Source of the DNA: Parabacteroides sp.
Lineage (GTDB): Bacteria > Bacteroidota > Bacteroidia > Bacteroidales > Tannerellaceae
Length of the DNA: 39,723 bases
NCBI GenBank assembly: GCA_017937385.1
Contig: JAGBDR010000030.1
Span: forward strand, 1-39,723
Direction: 5' to 3'
Position numbers and translations under genes: made by a program
Shown: positions 9,589-17,897 of the stretch, piece after piece
Numbering within the stretch: the stretch's first letter is position 1
How the letters are laid out: each line of letters begins with the position of its first letter
The notes under the pieces: generated by a model
What the model saw: the letters and a program-made list of their open reading frames with translations, nothing else
The model's database searches: none
Told to the model about the DNA's origin: nothing

Positions 9589-10164
9589 CTACGATAAAAA
9601 GGTGGCAAGCAAATCTTCAATGACTTTGGGATAATAGGCATATTCCAGCGCGTGTACCTTAGTGGCAACCATTTCCGGCGTATCGGACTGCAGCACAGGG
9701 CATTTCGCCTGAAAGATAACCGTCCCCTCGTCATACTGTTCGTTGACATAATGAATCGTTATGCCGGTTTCTTTTTCGCCGGCGGCAACGACCGCTTCAT
9801 GCACATGCATCCCGTACATGCCTTTTCCCCCGTACTTGGGCAAAAGGGCGGGATGGATATTGATAATTTTACCCGGATAGGCCTCCAAAAGAGGAGCGGA
9901 AATCTTATTCATGAAACCAGCAAGGACAATCAGGTCCGTATCATACTCGTCGAGCTTTGCCAGAACAGCCCCTCCCGCAGCAAACTCTTCCCTCGAAAAG
10001 ACAAAAGAAGGGATGCCCGACTTTTTCATACGCGCATGTACGCCGGCATTCCGGTTATTAGACAAGACGACAGCCACTTTAACCGTTTCACTTTTAGAGA
10101 AATATCGGGCGATATTCTCTGCGTTCGAACCCGACCCGGAGGCGAAAATTGCTATGTGTATCAT
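9589..10164 (-). CDS. purN: Phosphoribosylglycinamide formyltransferase
   Basis: 191 residues from ATG 10164. It transfers a formyl group from 10-formyl-THF to GAR in purine synthesis. The start at 10188 would add eight residues before the family N-terminus MIHIAIFASGSGSNAENI, so 10164 is preferred. The Rossmann start FASGSGSN binds the GAR phosphate. The catalytic trio is visible as Asn102 and His104 in INIHPALLPKYGGKGMYG, and Asp145 in EQYDEGTV. The length fits the single-domain bacterial enzyme. The gene diverges from acpP, sharing a short upstream region, and converges on pdxB. Confidence 0.95.
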   Translation of the reverse strand: MIHIAIFASGSGSNAENIARYFSKSETVKVAVVLSNNRNAGVHARMKKSGIPSFVFSREEFAAGGAVLAKLDEYDTDLIVLAGFMNKISAPLLEAYPGKIINIHPALLPKYGGKGMYGMHVHEAVVAAGEKETGITIHYVNEQYDEGTVIFQAKCPVLQSDTPEMVATKVHALEYAYYPKVIEDLLATFLS

Positions 10165-10237
10165 GTTTTCTCCTATTTTTGTGCACAAGAAAAGAAAAAA
10201 TGTGCAGTTTTCCGCATTTTTAGCTTATTAAATTTGT

Positions 10238-10265
10238 TTTGTAACATAAAAAATTCTTTTCTTTG
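10238..10265 (+). promoter_or_regulatory. Probable acpP-fabF promoter
   Basis: TTTG at 10238-10241 and the -7-like TTTCTTTG at 10258-10265 are 16 bp apart, a little shorter than usual. The -7 box has T instead of A at its second base. It would give an AT-rich leader of about 50 nt before acpP. Confidence 0.4.
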
Positions 10266-10318
10266 CACTGCAAATTTAAAAAGTATATTCGTATTTATTA
10301 ATCTAAATTGAAAAAGTT

Positions 10319-10555
10319 ATGTCTGAAGTTGCTGAAAGAGTAAAAGCTATCATCGTTGATAAATTAAGTGTTGAAGAAACAGAAGTTACAAACGAAGCAA
10401 GCTTTACTAACGATTTAGGAGCAGACTCTCTTGACACTGTAGAACTGATTATGGAATTCGAAAAGGAATTCGGTATTTCTATTCCCGATGATCAAGCAGA
10501 AAAGATTACAACTGTAGGCGACGCCATTGCTTACATCGAAGCTAACGCGAAGTAA
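10319..10555 (+). CDS. acpP: Acyl carrier protein
   Basis: 78 residues, acidic, full length for ACP. It carries growing acyl chains in type II fatty acid synthesis through a phosphopantetheine arm. The arm attaches to Ser37 in the DSL motif ([11 protein letters not shown]). The helix II/III signature [18 protein letters not shown] is intact. It is followed 20 bp later by fabF, the usual acpP-fabF pairing, and probably shares its transcript. Confidence 0.98.
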   Translation: MSEVAERVKAIIVDKLSVEETEVTNEASFTNDLGADSLDTVELIMEFEKEFGISIPDDQAEKITTVGDAIAYIEANAK

Positions 10556-10575
10556 TCAATCTTTTTAATAAAGGT

Positions 10576-11841
10576 ATGGAATTAAAAAGAGTTGTAGTAA
10601 CAGGTCTTGGAGCTATTACTCCTCTTGGCAATACCCTTTCAGAAACCTGGGAAGGTATTATCAACGGGAAGAGTGGTGCCGGGCCTATTACTCAGTTTGA
10701 TGCATCCAAATTCAAGACACAATTTGCATGCGAAGTGAAAGGCTTCGATCCGTTGAAAACAATGGATCGTAAGGAAGCCCGCAAATGTGACCGTTATAGT
10801 TTATTTGCCATAAATGCTGCAAAACAAGCAATCGAAGATGCAGCTATGGATTTGGACAACGAGGATAAGAACCGTATCGGCGTTATCTTCGCTTCCGGAA
10901 TCGGCGGTATCAAGACATTCGACGAAGAATTATTGAGCTATGCCAAGATCAAAGATACGATCGGCCCGAAGTTCAACCCGTTCTTCATCCCGAAAATGAT
11001 TGCAGACATCGCAGCCGGACATATTTCCATGCTCTATGGATTCCACGGTCCTAATTTTGCAACCGTATCCGCTTGCGCCTCTTCAACCAACGCACTCAGC
11101 GACGCGTTCAACTATATCCGTTTAGGCAAGGCGAACGTAATCGTGACAGGTGGCGCAGAAGCCGCAATCGGAGAATCCGGAGTCGGCGGGTTCAACTCGA
11201 TGAACGCGTTATCGACGCGCAACGACTCACCCGAAACAGCTTCCCGTCCTTTCAGTGCAAGCCGCGATGGTTTCGTCATGGGCGAAGGTGCCGCTTGCTT
11301 GGTTCTGGAAGAGATGGAACATGCTTTGGCACGCGGTGCAAAAATATATGGTGAGATTGCCGGAACCGGTATGTCTGCCGATGCTTACCACCTGACCGCT
11401 TCCCATCCGGAAGGATTAGGTGCCAAGTTGGTTATGCAGAATGCGTTGGAAGACGCAGAGATGAACCCGGAAGACATCGATTACATCAATGTCCACGGAA
11501 CATCCACACCGGTAGGAGATATTTCGGAAGTAAAAGCGATCAAGGAAGTTTTCGGAGATCATGCCTATCAGTTGAACATCAGTTCGACGAAATCCATGAC
11601 CGGACACCTCTTAGGAGCAGCCGGAGCAATCGAGGCAATCTTCTGTATCAAGGCGATAAACGATGGTATTGTTCCTCCGACGATCAATCATACGGATGGC
11701 GATGATGATCCGGAAATAGACTATAAACTGAATTTCACATTCAATAAGGCTCAGAAAAGAGAAATACGGGCAGCATTGTCCAACACCTTCGGATTTGGCG
11801 GACACAATGCATGTGCGATTGTAAAAAAATTCGTGAAGTAA
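10576..11841 (+). CDS. fabF: 3-oxoacyl-ACP synthase II
   Basis: 421 residues. It condenses malonyl-ACP with acyl-ACP to extend fatty acids. The ketosynthase triad is clear: Cys167 in SACASSTNAL, His308 in NVHGTSTPVGD and His344 in SMTGHLLGAAG. The gene starts 20 bp after acpP and ends one base before the rnc start, so acpP-fabF-rnc is probably one operon. A strong hairpin in the first codons of rnc may reduce read-through into that gene. Confidence 0.97.
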   Translation: MELKRVVVTGLGAITPLGNTLSETWEGIINGKSGAGPITQFDASKFKTQFACEVKGFDPLKTMDRKEARKCDRYSLFAINAAKQAIEDAAMDLDNEDKNRIGVIFASGIGGIKTFDEELLSYAKIKDTIGPKFNPFFIPKMIADIAAGHISMLYGFHGPNFATVSACASSTNALSDAFNYIRLGKANVIVTGGAEAAIGESGVGGFNSMNALSTRNDSPETASRPFSASRDGFVMGEGAACLVLEEMEHALARGAKIYGEIAGTGMSADAYHLTASHPEGLGAKLVMQNALEDAEMNPEDIDYINVHGTSTPVGDISEVKAIKEVFGDHAYQLNISSTKSMTGHLLGAAGAIEAIFCIKAINDGIVPPTINHTDGDDDPEIDYKLNFTFNKAQKREIRAALSNTFGFGGHNACAIVKKFVK

Positions 11842-11842
11842 C

Positions 11843-12703
11843 GTGTTTACAAAGTTATACAAAAGAATAAGGCTCCTTAAGAACAGAGGAAAGGAGCCTT
11901 ATTTTTCTTTATACAAGATACTCGGTTTTTATCCCGAAAATATCCACCTTTATGAACAAGCTTTCCACCATAAATCCTCTTCTATAGAAAGTGGCGACGG
12001 CAGATGGCTGAACAACGAACGGTTGGAGTTTTTGGGCGATGCCGTATTGGACGCAGTCGTAGGCGATATCGTTTACAGACGCTTCCCGAACAAACGGGAA
12101 GGATTCCTGACCAATACCCGCTCCAAAATCGTACAGCGCGAGACACTGAACCGTGTTGCCGCCGAACTGGGGCTCGACAAGAAAGTCGTGTACTCCGCCA
12201 AGTTAAATGCCCACAACAATCACATGTATGGAAATGCGCTGGAAGCATTGATCGGTGCAATCTATTTGGATCAGGGCTACCATGTTTGCTATCACTTTAT
12301 CCAGGATGTGCTCATCAAAAAGCATATCAATCTGGAAAAGATCGCCCACAAGGAGGTCAACTTCAAATCGAGCCTGATCGAATGGAGCCAGAAGAACAAA
12401 CTTGAAATATCATTCGAACTGATCGAATCGTTTACCGACCACAATGGAAATCCTGTATTCCAGACCTGCGTGACACTTTCCGACACCCAGATCGGCATCG
12501 GTATCGGCTATTCGAAGAAGGAATCCCAGCAGAATGCCGCCAAGATGGCTATCAAGAAATTGCGGACTGACAAAACATGCCAGCAATTCATCTCGGACCT
12601 CAAAAAGAAGAAAACCGGCGAGAATACGGCTGCCAACGAGTTTGAAACACTTCCTGAAGAAGCAATGGGAACCGAAAAAGAAGAATTGGAAACTGAAAAT
12701 TAG
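11843..12703 (+). CDS. rnc: Ribonuclease III
   Basis: 286 residues. It cleaves double-stranded RNA in rRNA and mRNA processing. The signature NERLEFLGDAVLD (58-70) supplies Glu62 and Asp66. The second metal site reads GNALEALIGA, so Asn131 stands where E. coli has Asp114, while Glu134 matches E. coli Glu117. From memory Asn is common here in Bacteroidetes homologues. A dsRNA-binding domain spans about 173-240 (NFKSSLIEWSQ to KKESQQNAAKMAI), followed by a charged tail. The ATG at 11843 is one base after the fabF stop. Codons 8-21 encode the conserved family N-terminus and also form a perfect 13-bp hairpin with a T-run. The gene converges on pfkA with a 13-bp gap. Confidence 0.96.
   Translation: MFTKLYKRIRLLKNRGKEPYFSLYKILGFYPENIHLYEQAFHHKSSSIESGDGRWLNNERLEFLGDAVLDAVVGDIVYRRFPNKREGFLTNTRSKIVQRETLNRVAAELGLDKKVVYSAKLNAHNNHMYGNALEALIGAIYLDQGYHVCYHFIQDVLIKKHINLEKIAHKEVNFKSSLIEWSQKNKLEISFELIESFTDHNGNPVFQTCVTLSDTQIGIGIGYSKKESQQNAAKMAIKKLRTDKTCQQFISDLKKKKTGENTAANEFETLPEEAMGTEKEELETEN
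11866..11906 (+). terminator. Terminator-like hairpin inside the start of rnc
   Basis: AATAAGGCTCCTT (11866-11878) pairs perfectly with AAGGAGCCTTATT (11891-11903) over a 12-nt loop, then TTTCTTT follows. It has the form of a strong Rho-independent terminator for acpP-fabF but lies 23 bp inside the rnc reading frame. It could serve as an attenuator, or as a site where RNase III cuts its own mRNA. Confidence 0.75.
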
Positions 12704-12725
12704 CCTTTATCCATTTTCAGTTTCC
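12688..12725. terminator. Shared terminator of convergent rnc and pfkA
   Basis: GGAAACTGAAAAT (12688-12700) and ATTTTCAGTTTCC (12713-12725) form a perfect 13-bp inverted repeat with a 12-nt loop. The arms include the last codons of rnc on one side and of pfkA on the other. The A/T-rich top and symmetric position suit a bidirectional terminator. Confidence 0.65.
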
Positions 12726-13730
12726 GAAAGAGATTCCCATCCGTTTTCCCTGGACAATCAGGTCATGTTCAGGGGTCACCAGCTTCAGTTTGCCGGCCAC
12801 TTCCGAAAGAGGGACCGAATCGACCGAATCACCCTTCATACAGACCATTCGTCCGAATTGTCCGTTTGCGATCAATTCCGTAGCATGTCCGCCCAAACGA
12901 GTCGCCAAGTTACGGTCGAAAGGAGAAGGATTGCCTCCGCGTTGGATATATCCCAAGACGGTATCGCGGCTTTCGATCCCGGTCGCCTCCTCGATGGCAC
13001 GTGTCACATAAACAGAAGGACGTTCCTTGTCGGGCGTTTCGATTCCTTCGGCCACCACCACGATGGAATAAGGCTTGCCCCGGCGGGCACGATCCAGGAT
13101 CACTTCGTTTATCCGGTCCATATCAAACCCCAGTTCAGGCAGCAGGATCACATCGGCACCTCCTGCCATCCCGGCATACAGCGCGATCCATCCCGCATGA
13201 TGTCCCATCACCTCTACAACCATCACCCGCTTATGCGAACTGGCCGTCGAATGCAGGCGGTCGATCGCCTCTGCCGCAATATTGACAGCCGTATCGAAAC
13301 CGAATGTGATGTCCGTCCCCCAGATGTCATTATCGATCGTCTTGGGCACACCGACCACGTTCAGCCCCATCGCCGAGAGCATACCGGCCGTTTTCTGCGT
13401 CCCGTTGCCCCCGATACAAACCAAGCAATCCAGACCAAGCGCTTCATAATTCTGCCTGATGAGTTGCGGCTTCTCGCTTTCTCCCGAAGCCAGGAGCTTG
13501 CGAAAAGGCTTCTCGCGGGAAGTCCCCAGAATCGTACCGCCTAAGTTCAGGATACCGGAAAGACTGCGTTCGTCAAAAGCCTGGACATCTTTATTCAGCA
13601 AACCGACAAAACCACTGTGTATGCCGATGACTTCCATGCCATAATGCATAATGGCCGTCTTACCGACACCACGTATCGTAGCGTTTATTCCGGGACAGTC
13701 GCCACCGGAGGAAAGGATACCTATTTTCAT
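12717..13730 (-). CDS. pfkA: 6-phosphofructokinase
   Basis: 337 residues. It phosphorylates fructose 6-phosphate in glycolysis. The start GILSSGGDCPGINATIRG and the motif PKTIDNDIWGTDITFGFDTA (Asp133 catalytic, Asp135) define the family. The phosphoryl-donor signature reads GGNGT at 107-111: Gly110 at the position of E. coli Gly104 points to ATP rather than pyrophosphate. Lys130, at E. coli Gly124, is usual in PPi-dependent and related clades. Asn109 replaces the Asp of GGDG, which contacts the metal. ATP is the likely donor but mixed use is possible. The gene diverges from the GH3-type gene, with its own -7 box at 13759-13766. Confidence 0.93.
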   Translation of the reverse strand: MKIGILSSGGDCPGINATIRGVGKTAIMHYGMEVIGIHSGFVGLLNKDVQAFDERSLSGILNLGGTILGTSREKPFRKLLASGESEKPQLIRQNYEALGLDCLVCIGGNGTQKTAGMLSAMGLNVVGVPKTIDNDIWGTDITFGFDTAVNIAAEAIDRLHSTASSHKRVMVVEVMGHHAGWIALYAGMAGGADVILLPELGFDMDRINEVILDRARRGKPYSIVVVAEGIETPDKERPSVYVTRAIEEATGIESRDTVLGYIQRGGNPSPFDRNLATRLGGHATELIANGQFGRMVCMKGDSVDSVPLSEVAGKLKLVTPEHDLIVQGKRMGISFGN

Positions 13731-13758
13731 CGTTTTTCGGGATTAAGTACTTGTTGCA

Positions 13759-13786
13759 CAAAGATAGTGAATTTATCGTATCTTTG
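13759..13786. promoter_or_regulatory. Back-to-back -7 boxes of pfkA and the GH3-type gene
   Basis: The minus strand has a perfect TATCTTTG (13759-13766) facing pfkA. The plus strand has a perfect TATCTTTG (13779-13786) facing the GH3-type gene. Only 12 bp separate them, so the two promoters overlap and RNA polymerase should not occupy both at once. Neither has a perfect TTTG at -33; a TTG lies 22 bp before the plus-strand box. Confidence 0.65.
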
Positions 13787-13809
13787 CAGCATATTCAAAC
13801 AACAGGAGC

Positions 13810-15318
13810 ATGGATATTCTGACAAATACACTATCATTACTCTTCCGCCCCCGGCAAAAAGAGATCGCAAGGTTTGCGCAGGATGCAGACGCCATCCAGC
13901 ACAAGCAACTGAAATCCCTCCTGTCCGCCGCCCGGAACACGGAGTGGGGATTGAAATACGACTACAGAAACATTCGGGGATATGCCGACTTTCGCGACCG
14001 GATTCCCTTGCAGACCTACGAAGAGATCAAGCCATACGTCACCCGTATGATAAACGGAGAAAGGAACATCCTCTGGCCCTCAGTCGTGCGGTGGTATGCG
14101 AAAAGCAGCGGCACCACGAACGACAAGAGCAAATTCCTTCCTGTCACGCCCGAAATCCTGAAAGGGTGCCACTACAAAGGTGGCTTCGACACCGTTTCCC
14201 TCTACCTCCGAAACCATCCCGACAGCCATTTCTTTGCCAGCAAAGGGTTGATATTAGGAGGAAGCCACAGTCCTTCCCCGCTGAACCGGAACGCACATTG
14301 CGGAGATCTCTCCGCCGTCCTGCTGCAGAACCTAAACCCGCTTGTCAACCTGATCCGTGTCCCCGACAAGAAGATCATCCTGATGGATGAATGGGAAAGC
14401 AAGATCAAGGCGATCGTCGAAAGCACCTGGAAAGCCGATGTGAATAGTCTATCCGGCGTTCCCTCGTGGATGCTGGTCCTGATCAAGGCAGTATTGCAAA
14501 AGGCAGGATGCGAACACCTGACAGACGTATGGCCCAACCTGGAGGTATTCTTCCACGGCGGGATCAGTTTCGAACCGTATCGGGACCAGTACAAGGCGTT
14601 GATTCCTTCGGACCGGATGCATTACATGGAAACCTACAACGCCTCGGAAGGCTTCTTCGGCCTCCAGGACGATCCGGCGGAACACAGCCTGTTGATGATG
14701 CTCGACTACGGTGTCTTCTACGAATTTATCCCGATCAACGAAGTGGGCAGCGAACACCCGACCGTCCTTCCGTTAGAAGCTGTAGAAGTAGGGAAAAACT
14801 ATGCAATGGTGATCACGACCTCCGGCGGATTATGGCGTTACCAGATCGGCGACACGGTCCGCTTCACCTCCCTTTACCCGCACAAATTCGTGATATCAGG
14901 ACGTACCAAGAACTTCATCAATGCCTTCGGCGAAGAGCTGATGGTCGACAATGCAGACAAGGCGATCAGCAGCGTCTGCCGCCAGACAGGAGCCAAAGTG
15001 AAGGAATACACCGCCGCTCCCCTCTTCATGCTGGACAAGGCGAAAGGCCGCCATCAATGGATGATCGAATTCGAGAAAATGCCGCCTTCGCTGGATGATT
15101 TCGCCGCCTTGCTGGACAAGACTTTGCAACAGCTCAACTCCGACTACGAGGCCAAACGCTATAAAGAGATCTCTCTCCAACCGCTGGAAATACAGGTCGC
15201 CCGCGAAGGGACTTTCTACGAATGGCTCCGACGGAAAGGAAAATTAGGCGGCCAGCATAAAATCCCCCGCCTCAGCAACGACCGGACGTTTATCGAAGAG
15301 CTGATGGCCATCGGATGA
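13810..15318 (+). CDS. GH3 auxin-responsive-promoter-family acyl-adenylating enzyme
   Basis: 502 residues, full length for the family. GH3 proteins belong to the ANL superfamily. They activate a carboxylic acid with ATP and, in plants, join it to an amino acid. The three ATP-binding motifs are visible: SSGTT (99-103), YNASEG (276-281) and YQIGD (344-348). The C-terminal domain then carries the HKFVISGRTKNFINAFGEELM stretch. No signal peptide is present, so it acts in the cytosol. Bacteroidetes often carry one such gene of unknown substrate. The gene is alone on its strand and sits beside pfkA without obvious metabolic partners. The family call is firm; the substrate is not inferable. Confidence 0.88.
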   Translation: MDILTNTLSLLFRPRQKEIARFAQDADAIQHKQLKSLLSAARNTEWGLKYDYRNIRGYADFRDRIPLQTYEEIKPYVTRMINGERNILWPSVVRWYAKSSGTTNDKSKFLPVTPEILKGCHYKGGFDTVSLYLRNHPDSHFFASKGLILGGSHSPSPLNRNAHCGDLSAVLLQNLNPLVNLIRVPDKKIILMDEWESKIKAIVESTWKADVNSLSGVPSWMLVLIKAVLQKAGCEHLTDVWPNLEVFFHGGISFEPYRDQYKALIPSDRMHYMETYNASEGFFGLQDDPAEHSLLMMLDYGVFYEFIPINEVGSEHPTVLPLEAVEVGKNYAMVITTSGGLWRYQIGDTVRFTSLYPHKFVISGRTKNFINAFGEELMVDNADKAISSVCRQTGAKVKEYTAAPLFMLDKAKGRHQWMIEFEKMPPSLDDFAALLDKTLQQLNSDYEAKRYKEISLQPLEIQVAREGTFYEWLRRKGKLGGQHKIPRLSNDRTFIEELMAIG

Positions 15319-15320
15319 CA

Positions 15321-15429
15321 GCAGTCGGAATCCTCCTGAAACGGCCGTTCTTTCCATGCCCATTCAAACCGGCTTACGACTGCGATCGGTAGCCTCTTTG
15401 AATGGGCATCGTAAACACCTGCCGACTGC
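15321..15429. other. Nested inverted repeats between convergent genes
   Basis: An outer 8-bp stem (GCAGTCGG 15321-15328, CCGACTGC 15422-15429) encloses a perfect 13-bp stem (ATGCCCATTCAAA 15356-15368, TTTGAATGGGCAT 15397-15409). CGACTGCGAT also occurs twice as a direct repeat (15378 and 15423), 45 bp apart. The block lies between the GH3-type and phosphate transporter stops and may terminate both. Confidence 0.6.
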
Positions 15430-15445
15430 GATTCAAAAGAATCTC

Positions 15446-17701
15446 TTATTCCTTCTGGAACTTCCGGCTCACTTTCAACAGATTTGCCGTAAAAGATACC
15501 ACATTCTGCGCTTCCTGTACCATGTTCAGATAGACCATGCTGACCTTTGTGCTGCCGCTCTGTCCCTGGAGACGTTTCAGCTCTTCCTTTTTCAGAAGCG
15601 TCAGTTGGGCCGTCAGGTCGTCCGATTCGGCAATCAGGTCGTCCATGCGGTGGTAATCATTGCTTTCGATCATAGCCGAACTGCGGTTCAGGAAAGAGAC
15701 GATATGGTCGGTCATTTTTCCGAAATCCGCTTTCTGCACCTCGCTGAGCGGACTGAAATGGTTATCGACATGCTCCTTGCCCGGCTCCGTCAGGCGGCGG
15801 ATGCTGAACACGATCTCGCTGGCAAAGTCATTTCCCTGGTAATAATACAGACCTTTGTCGATCGCGATGTCACGTTCCAACTGGGTGACGCCCAACGTGC
15901 CGACACGTTTGACCTGTTTCAAATAACTCTTCTTTTCTTCGATCGCACCCATCACCTTGCGAAGCTCGCGCAGGTTCTCATCCATAAAGCCATGGACGGA
16001 ACGGTAGAAAGCGTCGGAAGCAAAGTGCAGCACGCCGCAAAGTTCGTCGCGGCTATGCTCGCGGAACAGGGAAAGAGCCTCGCGCTTGTCCGTCGTCTCC
16101 CGCAACTTGGAAATCGTAGAGTCGACCTTTTCCTGCATGGCCTCTTTTTTCATCTTTTTCTTATAGAGAAGCTGGTTGCGGATCAGCATATAGACTGCCA
16201 CTCCCACCATCGCCACCATCGCTGCAATACCGCCGACATGGATCAACAGCGCAACCAGGAAACAGATCGTAAAAGCTGCACCCGCCGTAATGAACCAGCC
16301 GCCGATCACGGAGAGCACGCCGGTGATACGGTAAACCGCACTTTCCCGTCCCCAGGCCCGGTCGGCAAGCGAACTTCCCATCGCCACCATAAACGCGACA
16401 TAAGTCGTAGACAACGGCAACTTCAACGAAGTCCCCACAGCAATCAGCAAACCGGAAAGCACGACATTGACAGAGGCACGCACCAAGTCGAAGCTCGCTT
16501 TATCTTCAAGAATCATCTCATTGCTATTGAAACGGCTGTCAACCCAGTCTTTCACCCGCACAGGGACTACGCTCAGAATCGTAGTGGAGATATTATTGCA
16601 CGTACGGACCAAGGTCCGCGCCACCGGCGAAGTCCCGAAGTTCTCGTTCCCTTCCGACTGGCGCGAAAGGTCCAAAGAGGTTTTCACGACATGATGCGCC
16701 TTCTTGGAAGTGGCAAGTGCAACCACCATAACCACACCGGACCCGACCAGGAAATACCAGGGAGTCCGTGCCGGCTGAAGCAACGATTCCATCAGGAACG
16801 TATCGGTGGTCGCCGCCCCGCCTTGCGCCATCAAATCCATATAAGAGGAATAGCCGGCCAAAGGAACACCGATAAAGTTCACCAAGTCATTACCCGCAAA
16901 GGCAAGTGCAAGCGCAAACGTTCCCATCAGGATCACGACCTTGAACACATTCACTTTCAGCGCGTGCAGCACCTGCATCAGAAGCGTGAAGAAGATAAAA
17001 GCGCCCCACACCAGCTTGCCTGTATTCGAATAGATCAACTCCTTCAGCTCTCCAACCATGAAAGAACTACTCTTCAACCCCTTGATCAGCATGAAATAAA
17101 GGATCGACGTAGCGGCCAAGCCCGCAAACAACCCGATAAAATAGCGGGCATGCTTCTTATAATTGAAGGTAAAGATGATACGTGAAATATACTGCACCAC
17201 CGCCCCGAAGAAGAAAGCGATCGCTACGGAGAGGAAGATGCCGAGTATCACCGTAAAAGCTTTGTCCGTGTTCAACAGATCGCCTAACTGGAGTGCACCG
17301 TCGGAACCGGCAATCTTGATCAACGAGATCGCAACCGTACCGCCCAGCAATTCGAAAACCAGCGAAACGGTCGTCGAAGTGGGCATTCCCAAAGAGTTGA
17401 AGATGTCCAGCAACACCACATCAGTGAGCATGACCGCCAGCAAAATGCACATAATCTCCGAAAAGAAGAAATACTGCGGCTGGTAAATCCCGTGCCGGGC
17501 AATGTCCATCATACCATTGGAGAGCGAAGCGCCGACAAAAACACCGACTACGGCAATCCCCATTATTACTTTAAAAGAGGCCGCTTTCGCCCCGATCGCC
17601 GAATTCAAGAAGTTCACGGCGTCGTTGCTGACCCCGACTGACAGATCGAACACCGCCAGCACAAAGAGGAAAATGATCAGAAAGAGATAAAATGTTTCCA
17701 T
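15446..17701 (-). CDS. PiT-family inorganic phosphate transporter with C-terminal PhoU-like domain
   Basis: 751 residues. It is a low-affinity inner-membrane phosphate (or metal-phosphate) symporter. The duplicated PiT signature is seen as GVSNDAVNFL near the N-terminus (23-32) and AGNDLVNFIG near 268. About ten hydrophobic segments cover the first 500 residues. The last 210 residues are hydrophilic and helical, like PhoU (for example REHSRDELCGVLHFASDAFYRSV and LERDIAIDKGLYYYQGNDFASEIV). They follow a basic stretch, LLYKKKMKKEA. This fused form is about 200-300 residues longer than plain PiT proteins and is common in Bacteroidetes, from memory. The gene diverges from the ECF sigma gene. CAAAGGTC at 17726-17733 is a near match to a minus-strand -7 box. 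Confidence 0.92.
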   Translation of the reverse strand: METFYLFLIIFLFVLAVFDLSVGVSNDAVNFLNSAIGAKAASFKVIMGIAVVGVFVGASLSNGMMDIARHGIYQPQYFFFSEIMCILLAVMLTDVVLLDIFNSLGMPTSTTVSLVFELLGGTVAISLIKIAGSDGALQLGDLLNTDKAFTVILGIFLSVAIAFFFGAVVQYISRIIFTFNYKKHARYFIGLFAGLAATSILYFMLIKGLKSSSFMVGELKELIYSNTGKLVWGAFIFFTLLMQVLHALKVNVFKVVILMGTFALALAFAGNDLVNFIGVPLAGYSSYMDLMAQGGAATTDTFLMESLLQPARTPWYFLVGSGVVMVVALATSKKAHHVVKTSLDLSRQSEGNENFGTSPVARTLVRTCNNISTTILSVVPVRVKDWVDSRFNSNEMILEDKASFDLVRASVNVVLSGLLIAVGTSLKLPLSTTYVAFMVAMGSSLADRAWGRESAVYRITGVLSVIGGWFITAGAAFTICFLVALLIHVGGIAAMVAMVGVAVYMLIRNQLLYKKKMKKEAMQEKVDSTISKLRETTDKREALSLFREHSRDELCGVLHFASDAFYRSVHGFMDENLRELRKVMGAIEEKKSYLKQVKRVGTLGVTQLERDIAIDKGLYYYQGNDFASEIVFSIRRLTEPGKEHVDNHFSPLSEVQKADFGKMTDHIVSFLNRSSAMIESNDYHRMDDLIAESDDLTAQLTLLKKEELKRLQGQSGSTKVSMVYLNMVQEAQNVVSFTANLLKVSRKFQKE

Positions 17702-17833
17702 AATTACTTGTTATGTATCTGGCAACAAAGGTCCGGAACCCATATTTCGCAAAAATGACAGAGGCATTACAAACTTGTTACAGTCCCGGTCACACACGGA
17801 TAAAAACAGCCGGATAAAAAATAATGTGATGCA

Positions 17834-17872
17834 GACTAAGGGTTTTTCCTTATATTCGCGACTTTTATTATA
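17834..17872 (+). promoter_or_regulatory. Putative ECF-sigma promoter of the sigma gene
   Basis: GACTAAGGG (17834-17842), then GTTTTTCC-type bases and GCGACTTTTA starting at 17858, 24 bp from the start of the first half. The same two halves with exactly the same spacing occur before fecR (18574). The start of the second half lies 40 bp before the sigma start codon. It lacks TAnnTTTG, which fits an alternative sigma factor. Confidence 0.65.
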
Positions 17873-17897
17873 AGGACATTGTTAATCTTGCTCACGC

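Noticed and set aside
12534-13544. 336-codon plus-strand ORF
   Set aside because: It overlaps pfkA on the opposite strand and shows no family features.
15356-17185. 609-codon plus-strand ORF
   Set aside because: It is a shadow opposite the phosphate transporter, whose minus-strand frame has clear PiT and PhoU motifs; the plus frame is His/Arg/Gln-rich without domains.
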